Source: Hemileia vastatrix (lineage: Eukaryota > Basidiomycota > Pucciniomycetes > Pucciniales > Zaghouaniaceae). Taken from it: DNA of 64,000 bases. Shown piece after piece: positions 61,001 to 64,000 of the stretch. The position numbers were made by a program, and so were the translations under genes. How positions within the stretch are numbered: position 1 is the first letter of the stretch; every line of letters starts with the position of its first letter. The notes under the pieces were generated by a model. The model was not told the origin of the DNA. It saw only the letters and a program-made list of their open reading frames with translations, and did not search any database. The stretch lies in NCBI GenBank assembly GCA_030280995.1, contig JASXTE010000007.1:13751001-13815000 (forward strand). Direction: 5' to 3'.

Positions 61001-62969
61001 TCATCAGTTGATTCGACGGGCGAAGCAGCTGCATTGACGATTAATGATGCTTCTCATGACTCTCACGCGATCACAAACAAGCCTACTCAACCTCCTCCTT
61101 TTAATGAGGAGTGTCTCAAAACGATCAAGTTAAATAATGGTCACCATGAATGTGATAGTGACGAGGAGCCGATAACTTTTAAACTTGCAGCTAAACTATG
61201 TTTCAGTATGCTTGAAGAAGTTCTTAGGAGGCCTTGGTACAAGCCTATGAATTCAACCCAATCTCACCAATACGAGGGATTTCCAGTTTGTCCTTACGTC
61301 ACCGTCGTCCTTACATTTTTGGGCTCCCTTTGCCAAAACCCCTCCGTGATGAAACGAATTGAAATGTTTATTCCTTGGGATAGTTTGAATGACTTGTTTA
61401 ATGCCATCCCTCACTCAATTGAAATTGCGCCTACTAGCGAGCACGATCATCGACCTTATTATGGTAACAATTCCACCAACTTTCGACTTTACAGCAATCC
61501 TCTACTTGAAGATTGGTGTCTAAAAGGAATGGATTGGACCGGGAAGACCTTATTTGGAAGAGGTTTTTGGAAGTCTCATAAGCTTTTTAATAGTAAAAAT
61601 AATTTATTGGCATCATCTGGTGCCCTATCTTCCAGTCTTTTGGTTGAATCTGAAACCGACGCTTTGTCGAATTTGGATAACGTGTTTAAAAATGATCATT
61701 TGAATCATTCAGTAGATTTGTTCAAAAAAAGGAGTCTCTCTAATAGCGAAAACTCAGATGATGAAAACTATATCAATGGTTCTCACAAGCTTGTTCAAAG
61801 TCATAGTCAATTTTCTTGGGAGCACTCTGCAAGATGGAAACGAATTGGAATGGTTGCCAGTTGGTTATCAACCTCAGTCGCCGGATTGGCGTACGACCCT
61901 AATGGACCCAAATTTGCCATTCTTAGCAGTTTAAGGGGAAAAATTCAACGATGGCAAGATGAAGAAAAGAAAGAAGTGGAGATGGTAAGGTCATTAGCTT
62001 TAAGGAAGCTCAAAGAGGCTGATGTACAAGTCAAAGATGAGGTGCCAGAAGATGATTTCGAATCAGATGATGATGTTGATGCTGTAGATGACAGTCTAGA
62101 TGATGAAAGTGATTTGGTCAAGTCTCTAAAAGTAGGTTTTTATAATTTAGATTTGATTTTTCGGTCGCTCACTTTTGTTTGACGTTTCGTCCTTTCTTTT
62201 CGCAACTTTTAAAACATTTCCATTCCAATTCAAGGCTCGACGCCGTGAACTAAGAATGATCCTTAAAGAGGTGAAAAATCAAAACAGTCGTTGCATCAAC
62301 AAATCATCATTATCTTACAAGCGGAACAACACTAATAATACTCTTCGCAAGGTGACAAGGCCTCGACTTAATGCGGTTCCCGGCTACACAGTCCTTGTAA
62401 TCGATACCAATATACTTATCGGTATGTTGTCCATCGTGAAAGATCTTCTCGAGTCAAAATCCTGGATAGTTGTTGTCCCATTAGTCGTTGTGACCGAATT
62501 AGATGGCCTAAAGACTAATTCTACTCAAATCGGGAATGACGCGGCCGAAGCTGTCAAGTTTTTGGAACAGGCTGTCAAAACACACTCAGCTTATTTGAAG
62601 ATTCAAACCAGCAGAGGCAATTATCTCCGAGATCTGTCGATCCGAAGTGAACAGATTGATTTTCGAGGTTCTTCGAGTAATGTCAACTCTAGTATTGTGT
62701 TTTCTACTAGTGAAGCTAAGAACATGGATGACCTAGTTCTTAGAGCTGCGGTTTGGCAAATTGAACATTTCTCTGCTAGAATTTCCTCTCAATCTTTCTC
62801 TACTGCAGAACCTGCTGGCGGTGAGAGTCCTGTCAAAGTGGCTTTGGTTACATTTGATCGTAATTTGAGACTGAAAGCGCGAGCAAGAGCAATTGTAGCT
62901 GCTGACGAAAAAGATATTGCAAGCTTATTATCTAGCTCAACTTCTGAAAAAACAGCTGGGAAAGGATGA
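58032..62969 (+). CDS. EST1/SMG6-like protein with C-terminal PIN nuclease domain
   Basis: Expected to act in nonsense-mediated mRNA decay, and possibly telomere biology, as SMG6/EST1A does. Exons 58032-58171, 58288-59490, 59570-60325, 60400-62131 and 62235-62969 (GT-AG) give 1521 residues in one frame. Residues 1-350 are Ser/Pro-rich and probably disordered; about 355-400 forms a coiled coil (LELKKAYKYIVMLETRLKDE). The EST1 N-terminal helical domain follows (FIYFAYGFYTTLLEEQSLGV, then LGDLARYRMAVAGLA), with a 14-3-3-like segment at about 665-720 (WYSKGLAETPGTGRLHHHLALL, shortened here to its core GTGRLHHHLALL). The EST1 central domain reaches about 1180, then an acidic stretch. The PIN domain (about 1325-1500) keeps Asp1334 (VIDTN), Glu1365 (TELDG), Asp1442/1443 and Asp1485 (TFDRN), so nuclease activity is plausible. 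The start ATG is the first that gives this frame. Confidence 0.92.
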
Positions 62970-64000
62970 TATATAATTATCAAAACGATTAAAGTCCAAT
63001 TGTGTTTTGGTTTAAAGAAGCAACCAGTAAAAGAAGAAGTTTGTTTGGAGGAAATGAGAAGAATTCTTCAGTCTTTAACTTCGTCAAGACTGACTTTTTG
63101 GCTTAGTCCAAGTCATAGGCATCAGATGAACTCGTGGCGACAGCGGTTTAGTTCCTACAAGATGGTCGAGAAGGGTTTGCAGCTTAAATCAAGGAATCAT
63201 TATATTCAAGATAGTCGATGAACGCATTTAATCCAGATAGTTGAGCTAATTACAGACGTCCTTGACTAGTTTGTCAAGCTGTCAAGGGCCCAGTAAGACT
63301 GGTTTTAACTTTGTCATCTTCTGTTTGTCCGTTAAAATATTGATACGGCATAATCAACTACAACATTTTCGCTTAAGACCCGTCACTGAAGAACAATCAC
63401 CCGTGATACTTTCTTAAAGTGGTGGCTAAAAAAAAAGGTCAAAAAATAATATCTTGCTGTGGTGTAGCACCTTATACCGAAAACTTGTCATATTCCTCCT
63501 ACTTATTCATAGTGGATTTCTTCAATGTCACAATTTACATTGTGTTTAAAAAGAGCAGGTGGAATTCCATTAATTTGTTGGGTTATTTCTCCCCAACTTG
63601 CCCCCATTCTTATTTTTTTTTTTTTTGTTTTGTTTTCCAACCTCTCTTCATTTTGTTTCATGTTTGGGCTTTTTTGATCTTAACAAACTAAAAATGAATG
63701 TTCTCATTTGGGATATGTATAGTTATATATATTGTCATTTACATACATATTGACATGGGTGTAGAAATGTGTCACATTTTCCTCGTTGTCGTCTGTGACA
63801 TGATCTTTCTTTTGTGTTTTGGGTTGTCTTCTTTAGTTTCATTTTGTATGTGGATTGTTAAAATGAGAAAAATAAATTAACAATAAGAATACAGATGAAT
63901 AAAATGTTGCATGTTCTGGTAAGCAAAGCAAGGCAAAAAAAAGCACTTGGAAACACAAGTAAAGTTTGCTTGGTTTTGTTTAGATTGAGTAAGCTCAAGT
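62970..64000. other. 3' flank of the EST1-like gene to window end
   Basis: A 73-codon ORF at 63000-63221 starts 30 bases after the stop and has no known motif; it may be part of the 3' UTR. Beyond 63400 the DNA is T-rich with no supportable gene. Confidence 0.4.

Noticed and set aside
63419..63880. Hydrophobic ORFs near the window end
   Set aside because: T-rich sequence with no motif and no splice structure linking them to a gene.

Overview
This 64 kb window reads as nuclear DNA of a fungus, most likely a basidiomycete and plausibly a rust (Pucciniales). The clues are very AT-rich, transposon-saturated DNA, genes with many short GT-AG introns, a chromodomain-bearing Ty3/gypsy element, Ty1/copia elements with rust-like gag features, and an EST1-type protein fused to a PIN nuclease. 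The assignment is inference from sequence style; no marker gene fixes the species.

Layout. 1-3.8 kb: decayed Ty3/gypsy chromovirus with its 3' LTR. 3.8-17.5 kb: two nested TA-flanked DNA elements with related G-rich ends, carrying broken Myb/SANT-like plus coiled-coil ORFs and a nested gypsy element (8851-13638, GATAG target duplication). 18.4-19.2 kb: an intact six-exon gene for spliceosomal SmF. 19.7-21.9 kb: LINE tail, MITE, and a copia remnant with its 117 bp LTR. 21.9-30.7 kb: a nearly complete but mutated gypsy element (G1), abutting an inverted relative (G2, 30.7-38.2 kb), which is itself split by a young copia element (31796-36576, CAATA duplication, LTRs differing at one base seen). 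38.2-45.2 kb: a third gypsy leader and LTR, opened by a DNA element that holds an opposite-orientation solo LTR and a ten-unit 90 bp array. 45.2-49.6 kb: a Tc1/mariner-type transposon with long inverted repeats, a broken transposase and cargo ORFs. 49.7-52.2 kb: a 5'-truncated LINE with RT and RNase H.

From about 52.9 kb the window becomes a gene island, all on the + strand: a two-HMG-box, probably mitochondrial TFAM/Abf2-like protein (53004-53894), a secretory or vacuolar subtilisin-family protease (55070-56966) and an EST1/SMG6-like protein with a C-terminal PIN domain (58032-62969). Splice structures were worked out by hand: all introns are GT-AG, frames close exactly, and expected motifs are intact.

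The four host genes have unrelated household roles (splicing, mtDNA packaging, proteolysis, NMD or telomere biology) and form no cluster. The most interesting material is in the repeats: a set of TA-targeting elements with GGGGGTRTCA-like ends, a 90 bp array that never slips frame, an integrase-deleted copia that nevertheless inserted recently, and several insertions dated relative to each other by exact target duplications.
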